The notes below the pieces were generated by a model. The model saw only the letters and a list, made by a program, of their open reading frames with translations. It was not told the origin of the DNA and searched no databases. A DNA stretch of 64,000 nt from Sphaerisporangium rhizosphaerae (lineage in GTDB: Bacteria > Actinomycetota > Actinomycetes > Streptosporangiales > Streptosporangiaceae), in contig NZ_JBHTCG010000020.1 in NCBI RefSeq assembly GCF_042665155.1, forward strand, positions 62,001-126,000. Direction: 5' to 3'. Positions within the stretch are counted from its first letter, which is position 1. Every line of letters begins with the position of its first letter. A program made the translations under genes and the position numbers. Of this stretch, positions 43,145-52,130 are shown piece after piece.

Positions 43145-44398
43145 CTATCGGGGCTGGGGGTCGGTTCCCGCCCCTGTGGTCGGCGTCCAGGTGAGCGGCA
43201 GGGTCTCGACGCCGTAGACGACGTGGAACGGGCGGAACCGGATCTCCTCCGGCGGCACGGCGAGCGCCAGGTCGGGGAACCTGCGCAGCAGCGCGGGAAA
43301 GGCCAGGGCCATCTCGGCGCGGGCCAGCGGCGCGCCCAGGCAGTGGTGCGGCCCGTGGCCGAAGGCGACGTGCGGCGTCGGCTTGCGCGACACGTCGAGC
43401 CGGTCGCCGTCCTCGACGAAGCCGGGGTCGCGGTTGGCGGGGGCGAGGGCGAACAGCACCTGGTCGCCGGCGGAGATGAGCTGCCCGGCGATCTCGACGT
43501 CGCGCACCGCCGCGCGCGGGATGCCGGAGTGGGCGACGCTGAGGAAGCGCAGCAGCTCCTCCACCGCCGCCTCCACCTGCTCGGCGTCGTCCAGGCCCGC
43601 GCGCAGCGCGGCCAGCTCGCCGGGGCTGGTCAGCAGCGCGAGCGTCCCCAGGGCCAGCATGTTCGCCGTGGTCTCGTGCCCGGCGGTCAGCAGCATGCCG
43701 GCGATGTTGGTCAGCGCGTCGGCGTCCAGCTCGTCCCTGTGCTCGCGGATCAGCATGCCCAGGATGTCCTCGCCCGGGTCGGCCAGCGCGCGGGCGACCA
43801 GCCCTCGCATGTAGGTGTCGCTCTCGCGGCCGACCTGGGCGCGCTCCTCGCGGGGCCGGGACATGTCGAGGAGGCGGGAGGTGCGCTCCTGGAACTCGGA
43901 GCGGTCGTCGGCCGGGACGCCCAGCAGCTCGCAGATCACCAGTGAGGGGACGGGCAGCGCGAAGGCGGCCATGAAGTCGGCGCCCGGGCCCAGCCGCTCC
44001 AGCTCGTCGAGCTGAGCGTCGACGATCTCGGTGATGCGCGGCTCCAGGACGCGCATGCGCCGCATGGTGAACTCGGGGGCCAGGATGCGCCGCAGACGGG
44101 TGTGCTCCGGCGGGTCGAACGCCAGTAACTGCCCCTTGCGCCTGCGCGCGCGCTCCTCGTCGCTCAGGCCGATGGACAGCGGCGCGGCGGCGGCGGCGCT
44201 GAGCGCGTTGCTGAACCGGGTGGGGTCGGACAGCACCTCGCGGACGTCGGCGTACCGGGTGACCAGCCACGCCTCGCCGCTGCCCAGGGTCACCGGGACC
44301 TTCAGCAGCCGCCCGCTGTCGCGCAGGGCGGACGCCTCCGCGGACGGCGCCAGCCCCTCGCGGGCCATGTACAGCGGGATCGCGGCCTGGTCGGTCAT
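43145..44398 (-). CDS. Cytochrome P450
   Basis: This 417-residue soluble class I P450 has the I-helix oxygen-activation motif GMLLTAGHETTANML, the K-helix ExxR (EAAVEELLRFL), and the heme loop HVAFGHGPHHCLGAPLARAEMA with the Cys thiolate. The length and motifs fit the CYP105/CYP107 group common in actinomycete secondary metabolism and xenobiotic oxidation. No ferredoxin or reductase gene is adjacent, so redox partners come from elsewhere. GGGGGAGG precedes ATG 44398. No biosynthetic cluster is visible around it. Confidence 0.95.
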   Translation of the reverse strand: MTDQAAIPLYMAREGLAPSAEASALRDSGRLLKVPVTLGSGEAWLVTRYADVREVLSDPTRFSNALSAAAAAPLSIGLSDEERARRRKGQLLAFDPPEHTRLRRILAPEFTMRRMRVLEPRITEIVDAQLDELERLGPGADFMAAFALPVPSLVICELLGVPADDRSEFQERTSRLLDMSRPREERAQVGRESDTYMRGLVARALADPGEDILGMLIREHRDELDADALTNIAGMLLTAGHETTANMLALGTLALLTSPGELAALRAGLDDAEQVEAAVEELLRFLSVAHSGIPRAAVRDVEIAGQLISAGDQVLFALAPANRDPGFVEDGDRLDVSRKPTPHVAFGHGPHHCLGAPLARAEMALAFPALLRRFPDLALAVPPEEIRFRPFHVVYGVETLPLTWTPTTGAGTDPQPR

Positions 44399-44536
44399 CG
44401 AGCCTCCCCCTCGGGCCGGTGCGGCCCTGCGAGCCCGTGCCGGCCGGATGGGAATTCGCGTGGCCGGTGATCACGGTATGCGGTTGATATCCGCAACGTA
44501 GGCCGGGCGCCGCGCGATCACAACCCCGTCACGCGA

Positions 44537-45112
44537 TCACGATCCGCGTGGCAGGGTGACGGTCTGGCGGAGGCGGCGGAACTCGGCGGCGAGGGCGGGC
44601 AGGGTGTAGTGCGCGTTGAGGCCGCTGGGGTTGGGCAGGATCCACAGGCGCGCGGGGCCGACCGCGTCATCGCCGTCGTCGCAGGGGCCGACGGCCGCCT
44701 TCGGCCGGTCGAAGGCGACGCGGTAGGCCGAGACGCCGACGACGGCGACGACCTCGACGGCCGTCTCGCGCGCCAGGCGGGCGAGCCGGTCCGGGGCCTC
44801 GCGCAGCTCCTTCTGGGACAGCTCCGCCGCTTTGGCCGTCGCGCGCGGCGCCAGGTTGGTGATGCCCAGCCCGTAGGAGGGCAGCAGGTGCTGCTCGCTC
44901 GGGCGCAGGAGCCGGGGGGTGAACCCCGACAGGTGGAGCGCGGGCCAGAACCGGTTGCCGGGACGGGCGAAGTGGTGCCCGGTGGCCGCGGAGTACAGGC
45001 CGGGATTGATGCCGCAGAACAGCACGACCATCCCAGGCCCCACCACGTCGTCGATCGTGCGCTCCCGCGCCTCCTCCAGATCAGGCGTCAGACCAGGTCT
45101 CATCTCGGTCAT
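44537..45112 (-). CDS. mug: G/U mismatch-specific DNA glycosylase (Mug)
   Basis: This 191-residue uracil-DNA-glycosylase-fold enzyme has the catalytic segment VVLFCGINPGLYSAATGHHFARPGNRFWPAL (Asn for water activation) and ILPNPSGLNAHYTLPALAAEF, the minor-groove loop. It removes uracil or ethenocytosine opposite guanine. The start MTEMRPGLTP overlaps the TspO stop by four bases, so expression is coupled. The link to TspO is unusual and may be only operon economy. The length fits the Mug family. Confidence 0.93.
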   Translation of the reverse strand: MTEMRPGLTPDLEEARERTIDDVVGPGMVVLFCGINPGLYSAATGHHFARPGNRFWPALHLSGFTPRLLRPSEQHLLPSYGLGITNLAPRATAKAAELSQKELREAPDRLARLARETAVEVVAVVGVSAYRVAFDRPKAAVGPCDDGDDAVGPARLWILPNPSGLNAHYTLPALAAEFRRLRQTVTLPRGS

Positions 45113-45594
45113 GCCGCGTTCTCGGCGCGTGACCCCGGGTTGCGGCGCACGATCGCCGCGTTGAGCGCTGTGGCGAAGAGCGTCCAGCCGGCGTAGGGGA
45201 GCAGCAGCAGCCCCGCCGGCCGGTCGGCCCGCAGGACGCGGCGGGCGAGGACGGCGTTGGAGAGGTTCAGGGCCACCAGCTCCGCCAGCGCCGCCCTGGG
45301 GGAGCGCATGCGGAAGAAGATCGGCGTCCAGGCCGCGTTCAGCGCCAGGTTGACGCCCAGGGCGCGGCCGAGCGCCCGCCGGTCCGCCTCGCCGGCGCGG
45401 GCCAGCGCCCGTGCCGAGGCGTAGGCGATCAGCGCGTACAGCGGGGTCCACACGGCGGCGTAGGCGGGCGGAGGCGGCTGCCAGGCGGGCTTGCGCAGCC
45501 GCCGGTACCAGGGGGAGTCGGGGTCGGTCGCCACGCTTCCGGCCACGGCGGCCGCCGCGACCGCCAGCGAGGTCTTCACGAGAGTCCGCTTCAT
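45109..45594 (-). CDS. tspO: TspO/MBR-family tryptophan-rich sensory protein
   Basis: This 161-residue membrane protein has five helices and family blocks PDSPWYRRLRKPAWQPPPPAYAAVWTPLYALIAYAS, LNAAWTPIFFRMRSPRAAL, and PYAGWTLFATALNAAIVRRN. TspO proteins bind porphyrins and cholesterol-like ligands and influence stress responses. The overlap with mug (ATGA) makes a two-gene unit. The 167 bases up to the next gene contain no terminator I can call with confidence. Confidence 0.93.
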   Translation of the reverse strand: MKRTLVKTSLAVAAAAVAGSVATDPDSPWYRRLRKPAWQPPPPAYAAVWTPLYALIAYASARALARAGEADRRALGRALGVNLALNAAWTPIFFRMRSPRAALAELVALNLSNAVLARRVLRADRPAGLLLLPYAGWTLFATALNAAIVRRNPGSRAENAA

Positions 45595-45761
45595 GCGACC
45601 CCTGTGCCCGCCGGGCGGCGCCCTACACGGCCAGGACGCGGGCCGCGCTCCAGTTCCCGGGAAGCCGCCCGAAGGCTGCCGCCTGAAGGGAGCCGCCCGA
45701 GGGAAGCCGCCCAGGGGAGCCGCTCGCGGGGGGCCGCTCGCGGGAGCGGCCCGCGTCGGGC

Positions 45762-46778
45762 TCAGCCGACGTAGGCGGGGTTGAGGGCGGCGCCCGCCAC
45801 TCGCCTGGGCGCGCCGGAGCCGTCGGCGGGGACCGACCACAGGTCGGCGCCGAAGTCGCCGGCCAGGCCGTACACCACCGTGCGCGCGTCCGCCCAAACG
45901 ACCTGGTCGTCCACGCTGCGCCCCTCGGCCAGCGGCGTCTCCCGCATGCTCGCCAGGTCCAGCGCGTACAGCCGCCACGGTTCGTCCGGGCTCAGGCCGG
46001 CCACCCGCTTCTTGAACACCAGGCGGGTGCCGTCGGGCGACAGCGAGGGGCACTCCACGTTGGCGCGCACGGTGGTCACCGTGCGCGTGGCGAGGTCCCC
46101 GCGCACCAGGTAGGTGCGGCCCTTGGTCGCCAAGGTCGCGTAGAAACGGGCGTCGTCGGCGAAGGTGACGCCCCAGAGGTTCACGTCGGCGGCGTGGTAG
46201 GGGCGGCCGTCCTTGACGATCGCGTAGCTCTCCAGGCTCGCGGTCAGCGCCCCGGTCCTGACATCGACGATCGAGGTGCGGGTGGAGAAGTCCCCGCCCG
46301 CGTAGGAGTCGCCGCCGGCGAACACCGTCCAGGCGGCCAGGTGCCCGGACGGCGCGACCCGCGTCCGCGACGGGACGCCCGCGAGCGGGTAGTCGCGCAG
46401 CGTCCGCAGGCCGGAGTCGACGATCGAGGCGAAGTAGCTCTCGCCGAGCGCGCCCTCCACCTTGCGCAGGCACACGCCGACCCCGGCCGCGGCGTGGAAG
46501 CGCAGGCAGCGCACCGGCGCGGCCGTCCGCGCCGCGCCGGGGTCGGCGGCCGGCACCGAGACCAGCTCGTCGCGGTGCGGCCCCCATTCCATGTTGCGGA
46601 AGACCATCGCCCCGCGCGCGTCGAGACGAACGGCGCCCGCGGCGACGGACGGGCCGCCGGGCCGCGGCCGGTCCCGTTCGCCCGCGCGGCCCGCGGCGTG
46701 CAGCACCGAGGCGAAGGCGACCGAGCCGAGCAGGACGACCCCGGCCAGCAGCGCCACCACGCGGGCCCGGCGGCTCAC
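45762..46778 (-). CDS. Secreted or lipid-anchored WD/TolB-like beta-propeller protein
   Basis: This 338-residue protein begins at GTG 46778, overlapping the MFS stop (GTGA). One N-terminal hydrophobic segment (VVALLAGVVLLGSVAFASVLHAAG) acts as signal or anchor. The rest shows beta-propeller repeats of TolB type (SVVDSGLRTLRDYPLAGVPS-like strands, TLSPDGTRLVFKKRVAG, VDDQVVWADARTVVYGL). Family members bind partners outside the membrane and are not enzymes. It may receive or regulate what the coupled MFS transporter handles. Confidence 0.7.
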   Translation of the reverse strand: MSRRARVVALLAGVVLLGSVAFASVLHAAGRAGERDRPRPGGPSVAAGAVRLDARGAMVFRNMEWGPHRDELVSVPAADPGAARTAAPVRCLRFHAAAGVGVCLRKVEGALGESYFASIVDSGLRTLRDYPLAGVPSRTRVAPSGHLAAWTVFAGGDSYAGGDFSTRTSIVDVRTGALTASLESYAIVKDGRPYHAADVNLWGVTFADDARFYATLATKGRTYLVRGDLATRTVTTVRANVECPSLSPDGTRLVFKKRVAGLSPDEPWRLYALDLASMRETPLAEGRSVDDQVVWADARTVVYGLAGDFGADLWSVPADGSGAPRRVAGAALNPAYVG

Positions 46779-48073
46779 CGGGCCTCCCGGCCGCGCAGGG
46801 CGTAGGCCGCCCAGGCCGCGCACAGCGCCAGCCCCGCCATCGCGGCCTGCAGCACGGCCCGGTCGCCGAGCGCGGTCCAGGCCGCGCCGACGGCGATCGA
46901 GCAGCAGAAGCGGGCCAGCGCCTGCCCGGTGCCGATCAGCGCGAGCCCGCTCGCCCGCAGCTCGGCCGGTACGGCGCCGGCCGCGGCGGCGGCGAGCACG
47001 CCGTCGGTCGCCGCGTAGAACGCGCCGTGCAGGGCCAGCACGGCGAACGGCACGACGGGGCCGGCCGGCGCCGCGAGCAGCAGCCCGTAGGCGGCCAGCA
47101 GGGCCAGGTGGCCGGCGAGGAACACCCTGCGGCGGCCCACGCGGTCGGCCAGCACGCCGAGCGGCAGCGCCAGCAGCAGGAAGACCACGGCCGTGCCGAG
47201 CGGCAGCAGCGGGAACCACTGCTCGGCGATCCCGAGCCGGTGGCGCAGCATCAGGTACACGAAGGCGTCGCTGACGGTGGTGAGACCGAGCAGCGCCGCG
47301 CAGACGGCCAGCCGCCTGACCTCGGGGCGGCCCAGCAGAGCCACCGCCGACCGCAGCGTGACCGGCGGCGCCCCGCCCGCCGCACCGTCCCGCGCGGCGG
47401 CCGGCCGGGTGTCCAGGCCTGTGGGGCGGGACGGGACGAACAGGACGAGCACCAGCACGCCCAGCGCGGCGGCGCAGAAGCTGACGGTGAAGACCGCGTC
47501 GTACCCCTCGGCGGCCACGCCCAGCACCAGGAACGCGGCCAGAGGACCGAGCAGCGCCCCGCCGGTGTCCATCGCGCGGTGCACCCCGAAGGCGCGGCCC
47601 CGGGTCTCCGGCGGCGTGGACAGCGAGATCAGCGCGTCCCGCGGAGCGGTGCGCAGCCCCTTGCCGGCCCGGTCCAGCGCCAGCACCGCGCCGATCGCCG
47701 GGAGCGTGTGCGCGAGCAGCAGCAGCGGCTTGCACAGCGCCGACAGCCCGTACCCGGCCAGGGCGACGGCCTTGTGGCGCCCGCCCCGGTCGGCCAGGTG
47801 GCCGCCGAACAGGCGCACCAGTCCGCTCACCCCGTTGTAGACGCCGTCGAGCAGCCCGAACCCGAGCGGGCTGAGGCCCAGCCCGGCCACCAGGTACAGC
47901 GGGAGCACGGCGGCGACCATCTCGGAGGAGACGTCGGTGATCAGGCTGACGGTCCCGAGCGCCAGGACCGTCGTGGGGACGGCCCTGACGGCCCGGCCCG
48001 GGCGGACCGCCGAGCCCGGGGAGGGGTCCCCGGACTCGGCGGCCTGGTCCGGGCCGCGTTCGGCCAGGTACAA
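46775..48073 (-). CDS. MFS transporter
   Basis: This 432-residue protein has 12 helices and an MFS motif A-like loop (GGHLADRGGRHKAVALAGYG) and FGVHRAMDTGGALLGPLAAF. It starts at TTG 48073, two bases after the phosphoesterase stop, and overlaps the next start. It therefore lies in the middle of a three-gene operon. The substrate is unknown; a phosphorylated or dephosphorylated compound handled with the phosphoesterase is a hypothesis. The first 28 residues form a cytosolic tail. Confidence 0.88.
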   Translation of the reverse strand: MYLAERGPDQAAESGDPSPGSAVRPGRAVRAVPTTVLALGTVSLITDVSSEMVAAVLPLYLVAGLGLSPLGFGLLDGVYNGVSGLVRLFGGHLADRGGRHKAVALAGYGLSALCKPLLLLAHTLPAIGAVLALDRAGKGLRTAPRDALISLSTPPETRGRAFGVHRAMDTGGALLGPLAAFLVLGVAAEGYDAVFTVSFCAAALGVLVLVLFVPSRPTGLDTRPAAARDGAAGGAPPVTLRSAVALLGRPEVRRLAVCAALLGLTTVSDAFVYLMLRHRLGIAEQWFPLLPLGTAVVFLLLALPLGVLADRVGRRRVFLAGHLALLAAYGLLLAAPAGPVVPFAVLALHGAFYAATDGVLAAAAAGAVPAELRASGLALIGTGQALARFCCSIAVGAAWTALGDRAVLQAAMAGLALCAAWAAYALRGREAR

Positions 48074-48075
48074 GC

Positions 48076-48963
48076 TCAGCTCCAGATTCCGGTGATGGCG
48101 GAGGCCGACGCCGCGTTGCCCGCGTGCGTGGTCAGCCCGGCCATGTCCTCGAGGGTCCTGAGCAGGTTGTAGTGGTTGTAGGTGGTGGAGGGCTTGCTGC
48201 CGGGGATGACCGGCTGGCCGTAGACGACGGTGGCGACGCGGTTGCCGGCCAGGCGGTTGTCCTCGTCGAAGGTCACGACGAGCAGGCTGTTGTTGCTCTT
48301 GGCCCAGGTCGCGTAGGCGCCGAGCTTGCTCTTCAGCCAGCCGTCACCGGTCGAGACCGAGCAGTCGTGCATGTCGTTGCACAGGTTCGGCACCACGAAG
48401 GAGACCTTCGGGAGCGTGGTGAAGTCGGTGGGGAACTGGGCCATCGTGCGGGCCGTGGAGGTCGGCACGTTCTTGAAGCCGAACCACGGGTTGTGCTTCT
48501 GGGCGTACTTGCCGCCGCTGCTGGTGCAGGCGGTGGAGCCCTGGGAGGGCAGTCCCTCGTTGTAGCTGGCCCAGGTCTTGCCGGCCGCGATGAGTTCCGA
48601 GCCGAGGTTGGCGGCGGAGCTGAAGCCGATCGTGACACAGGCGTCGCCGGTGATGCCCTGGGTGCCGCCGGAGAACATGGCGTAGTAGTTCGGCTGGCTC
48701 GGGTGGGTCTCGGCGTAGAACTGGGTGAGGTTCGCGCCGCCGGTGGCCAGCGAGTTGATGTAGGGGGCGCTGGAGCTGCCGATGACCTGGGAGTAGGCGT
48801 GGTTCTCCAGCACCACGACGACCACGTGGCTCGGGGTGGGCACGGCCGCCGCGGCGCCGGTCCCTGCTCCGCCCCACAGTGCGAGGGTGGCGGCGGCGCC
48901 GAGCGCGGCGGCGGCGGACAGGAGCTTTCGGGGGGTGCTCGCCTTGACGAGGGAAATGGCCAT
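48076..48963 (-). CDS. Secreted phosphoesterase / acid phosphatase (PF04185 type)
   Basis: This 295-residue exported enzyme has a signal peptide (residues 1-40, KLLSAAAALGAAATLALWGG). The phosphoesterase domain includes HVVVVVLENHAYSQVIGSSSAPYINSLA (Glu-Asn metal site), THPSQPNYYAMFSGGTQGIT, NLCNDMHDCSVSTGDGWL and LLVVTFDEDN (Asp ligands). It matches AcpA/PlcC-like phosphatases that release phosphate outside the cell. GAGGACAGTC precedes the ATG. A GGTGAGC/GGTGAAC direct repeat about 65-80 bases upstream resembles a PHO box. It leads the operon with the MFS and TolB-like genes. Confidence 0.88.
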   Translation of the reverse strand: MAISLVKASTPRKLLSAAAALGAAATLALWGGAGTGAAAAVPTPSHVVVVVLENHAYSQVIGSSSAPYINSLATGGANLTQFYAETHPSQPNYYAMFSGGTQGITGDACVTIGFSSAANLGSELIAAGKTWASYNEGLPSQGSTACTSSGGKYAQKHNPWFGFKNVPTSTARTMAQFPTDFTTLPKVSFVVPNLCNDMHDCSVSTGDGWLKSKLGAYATWAKSNNSLLVVTFDEDNRLAGNRVATVVYGQPVIPGSKPSTTYNHYNLLRTLEDMAGLTTHAGNAASASAITGIWS

Positions 48964-49025
48964 GACTGTCCTCGGTTGGGGGGATAAGAGGCCATGTCAG
49001 GTTAAATGTGGATCGCTGCCCGTTC

Positions 49026-49042
49026 GGTGAGCGGAGGTGAAC
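49026..49042 (-). promoter_or_regulatory. Candidate PHO box in the 48964-49421 intergenic region
   Basis: On the minus strand GTTCACC (49042-49036) and GCTCACC (49032-49026) are spaced 10 bases apart, close to the 11-base GTTCACC-type repeats bound by PhoP in streptomycetes. The site lies before a phosphatase gene, the classic PhoP target. The rest of this 458-base divergent region carries AAACTTTC near 49231, a purine-rich leader for the helicase, and no gene. Confidence 0.4.
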
Positions 49043-49421
49043 ACCAGCCGAACAGTGCGGCTCGGCGAGGCCGCCGATTCCCCTGGCGGAGGCGCCGATC
49101 CGCCCTCCACCCGCCGCCAGGACGACACCGTCCATGACCGGGTGAGACCGGACGGCGGGCCGTCCTCGCCCCCGGCCGCCGATCGCGGTCCCAAGGCCGC
49201 GGCACCTCGGGTGGTCTGTGGCTGAAGTAAACTTTCCTCTCTCGTGAGCGCGCGAGGCGCCGTCCCGACGAGCGGACGGGCCGCCGCTGCGCCGCAGGGC
49301 AGCACGCAGGGGTGGATGCACGCGCCGGTGTGGGACCCCGGCCCGCGGGAAACGAGCCACGGCAGTGGAACATGGTGTCGACGGCGTCCCATGCGCGCCC
49401 GTCAGAACGAGGAGCCCGATC

Positions 49422-51098
49422 ATGACCTCCAGCGTCGAAGAAGCGCCAGGCTTCGCCGACCTCGGACTGCGCCCCGAACTCCTGCGCGCGCTGTCCGGCC
49501 TCGGCTACGAGGAGCCCACGCCGATCCAGCGCGAGGCGATCGGACCACTGGTGGAAGGGCGCGACCTGCTCGGCCAGGCCGCCACCGGCACCGGCAAGAC
49601 CGCGGCCTTCGCGCTGCCGATCCTGCAGCGCATGCCCGCGGGACGCGGCGACGGCGACCCGCTGGCCCTGGTCCTGGTGCCCACCCGCGAACTGGCCGTC
49701 CAGGTCTCCGAGGCCGTGCACCGCTACGGCCGCGACCTCGGCACGCGCGTGCTGCCGATCTACGGCGGCCAGCCCATCGGGCGCCAGCTCCGCGAGCTCC
49801 AGCGCGGCGTGGACGTCGTCGTGGCCACCCCCGGCCGCGCGCTGGACCACATCGGCCGCCGGACGCTGCGCCTGGACGCCCTCACCATGGTCGTCCTGGA
49901 CGAGGCCGACGAGATGCTCGACATGGGCTTCGCCGACGACATCGAGGCGATCCTCCAGGAGACCCCCGAAGAGCGGCAGACCGTCCTGTTCTCGGCGACG
50001 ATGCCGCCGCGCATCAACTCCATCGCCCGCCAGCACCTCACCGACCCGGTGCGCATCCAGATCGAGCGCGAGACCGCCGCGCCGGGCGAGGCCCCGCGCG
50101 TGCGGCAGAGCGCCTACGTCGTCCCGCGGGCGCACAAGCCCACCGCCCTCGGGCGCGTCCTCGACGTCGAGGCCCCCGAGGCGGCGATCGTCTTCTGCCG
50201 CACCCGCGAGGAGGTCGACCAGCTCACCGAGACGATGAACGGGCGCGGCTACCGCGCCGAGGCGCTGCACGGCGGCATGGGCCAGGAACAGCGCGACCGC
50301 GTGATGGCGCGGCTGCGCGCCGGCACCGCCGACCTGCTGGTCGCCACCGACGTCGCCGCGCGCGGCCTGGACATCGAGCAGCTCACCCACGTGGTGAACT
50401 ACAACGTCCCCTCCGCCCCCGAGTCCTACGTCCACCGCATCGGCCGCGTGGGCCGGGCCGGGCGCGAGGGCGTGGCGATCACGCTCGCCGAGCCGCGCGA
50501 GCACCGCATGCTCAAGACCATCGAGCGGGTCACCAAGTCGCGCATCACGGTCGAGAAGGTCCCGACGGTCGCCGACCTGCGGGCCCGCCGGCTCGAGCTC
50601 ACCCGCTCGGCGCTGGAGGAGAGCATGCTCGAAGACGACCTGGAGCAGTTCCGGGTCGTGGTCGAGACCCTCGCCGACGAGTTCGACCTGGTGGAGATCG
50701 CCATGGCCGCGGTCAAGCTCGCCCACGAGTCCAGCGGCGCGGCGGCCGACGAGGAGGAGATCCCCGACGTGCCGCTGCGGCCCGAGCGCGAGGGCCGCGG
50801 GCGGCGCGAGCAGCCCGGGCGCGACGAGCGGCGCGGGCGGGGCCCCGGAAGCGGCATGACCCGCGTCTTCATCGGAGCCGGCCGGTCGGCGGGCGTCCGG
50901 CCGCAGGACCTGGTGGGCGCCATCGCCAACGAGTCGCGCCTCAGCGGCCGCGACATCGGCGCCATCGAGATCGCCGACCGCTTCTCCCTGGTCGAGGTGC
51001 CCGACCAGTCGGTGGAGGACGTGATCTCCTCGCTGCGCCAGACCACCATCAAGGGCAAGAAGGTCACCGTCCGCCGGGAGCGCTTCGAGTCCCGCTGA
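49422..51098 (+). CDS. DEAD-box RNA helicase with DbpA-like RNA-binding domain
   Basis: This 558-residue protein starts at MTSSVEEAPGF (49422) after AGGAG. Helicase motifs run in order: PTPIQREAI (Q), AATGTGKT (I), PTRELA (Ia), TPGR (Ib), DEAD (II), SAT (III), HGGMGQEQRD, RGLD (V), HRIGRVGRAGR (VI). A charged Arg/Glu linker (about 455-480) leads to the DbpA RNA-binding fold (TRVFIGAGRSAGVRPQDLVGAIANESRLSG). It probably remodels rRNA or mRNA during cold or ribosome assembly, as DeaD/CsdA do. It is convergent with the phenolic-lipid operon. Confidence 0.94.
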   Translation: MTSSVEEAPGFADLGLRPELLRALSGLGYEEPTPIQREAIGPLVEGRDLLGQAATGTGKTAAFALPILQRMPAGRGDGDPLALVLVPTRELAVQVSEAVHRYGRDLGTRVLPIYGGQPIGRQLRELQRGVDVVVATPGRALDHIGRRTLRLDALTMVVLDEADEMLDMGFADDIEAILQETPEERQTVLFSATMPPRINSIARQHLTDPVRIQIERETAAPGEAPRVRQSAYVVPRAHKPTALGRVLDVEAPEAAIVFCRTREEVDQLTETMNGRGYRAEALHGGMGQEQRDRVMARLRAGTADLLVATDVAARGLDIEQLTHVVNYNVPSAPESYVHRIGRVGRAGREGVAITLAEPREHRMLKTIERVTKSRITVEKVPTVADLRARRLELTRSALEESMLEDDLEQFRVVVETLADEFDLVEIAMAAVKLAHESSGAAADEEEIPDVPLRPEREGRGRREQPGRDERRGRGPGSGMTRVFIGAGRSAGVRPQDLVGAIANESRLSGRDIGAIEIADRFSLVEVPDQSVEDVISSLRQTTIKGKKVTVRRERFESR

Positions 51099-51113
51099 CC
51101 CCGGCGCGGGGCC

Positions 51114-52130
51114 TCACGCCAGGGCGTTGACGGCGGCGGTGAACACGACGGGCAGGCGGCGGGCGGCGGGGACGATCAGCCCGGCGGGCAGCGGGTGGCG
51201 CCGGGCGGCGAGCAGCGCGCCGGTCAGCAGGCGGTGGCGCAGCGACAGCCGCCGCCACGCCCCCTCGTAGGCCTCCGGCCGCCCGGCCCGCAGGCACCCG
51301 ACCAGCGCGCGCGCCGACAGCAGCCCGAGCGAGACGCCCTCGCCGGTGAGGGCGTCCACGTAGCCGGCGGCGTCCCCGGCCAGCAGGACCCGCCCGGCCA
51401 CGCGGGCGCGGGCGCGCTGCCGCAGCGGGCCCGCGCCGCGCACCGAGGTCGCGGCCGGGCCTGCCAGGCGGGAGAGCAGCGCGGGGAACTGCGCCAGGTG
51501 CTCCTCGTAGGGGCGCCGCTCGCGGCTGAGCACCGCCACGCCGACCAGGCCGTCGGCCACCGGCGTCACGTACGCCTCGCCGCGCGCGGCCCAGTGCACC
51601 TCGACGAAGTCCGTCCACGGGGCGACCTGGAAGTGCCGGCGCAGCCCGTACCGGCGGGGGGCGCGTCCCGGGGGGATCTCTAGGCCGAGCGCCCGGCGCA
51701 GCGGCGAGTGCAGGCCGTCGGCGGCGACCAGCCAGCGGGCCCGCATCCCGGCCGCCTCGACGAAGCCCGGCCGCTGGCGCACGCCCTCCACCCGCCCGTG
51801 GACGATCTTTACCCCCACCTCGGCCGCGCGCTCGGCCAGGGCCGCGTGCAGCCGGGTGCGGCGCACGCCCAGGCCGGGCCCGTGCCGGAACGGCGCGTCC
51901 GCCTGCCGCCGCGCGTCCAGGTAACGGATGCCGCGCAGAGGCCGGCCGGTGACCTCCACGCCCAGGGCGCGCAGGGCGGCCACCCCGGCGGGCATCAGGC
52001 CCTCGCCGCACGCCTTGTCCACCGGGGCCGGGCGCGGCTCCACGACCACGGCCTCCATCCCGGCCAGCGCCGCGTTGATGGCGGCGGCCAACCCGGTGGG
52101 CCCGCCCCCGGCCACCAGGAGGTCGATCAC
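51114..52130 (-). CDS. FAD-dependent monooxygenase, SrsC/geranylgeranyl-reductase type
   Basis: This 338-residue flavoprotein has the FAD Rossmann motif DLLVAGGGPTGLAAAINAALAG, the CGEGLMPAGVAAL segment, and the second FAD motif GRVLLAGDAAGYVDALTGEGVSLGLLSARAL. GTG 52130 overlaps the methyltransferase stop (GTGA). In the srsABC operon of Streptomyces griseus the homologue hydroxylates methylated alkylresorcinols to quinone-type phenolic lipids. It ends the operon and faces the DEAD-box helicase gene. Confidence 0.88.
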   Translation of the reverse strand: MIDLLVAGGGPTGLAAAINAALAGMEAVVVEPRPAPVDKACGEGLMPAGVAALRALGVEVTGRPLRGIRYLDARRQADAPFRHGPGLGVRRTRLHAALAERAAEVGVKIVHGRVEGVRQRPGFVEAAGMRARWLVAADGLHSPLRRALGLEIPPGRAPRRYGLRRHFQVAPWTDFVEVHWAARGEAYVTPVADGLVGVAVLSRERRPYEEHLAQFPALLSRLAGPAATSVRGAGPLRQRARARVAGRVLLAGDAAGYVDALTGEGVSLGLLSARALVGCLRAGRPEAYEGAWRRLSLRHRLLTGALLAARRHPLPAGLIVPAARRLPVVFTAAVNALA

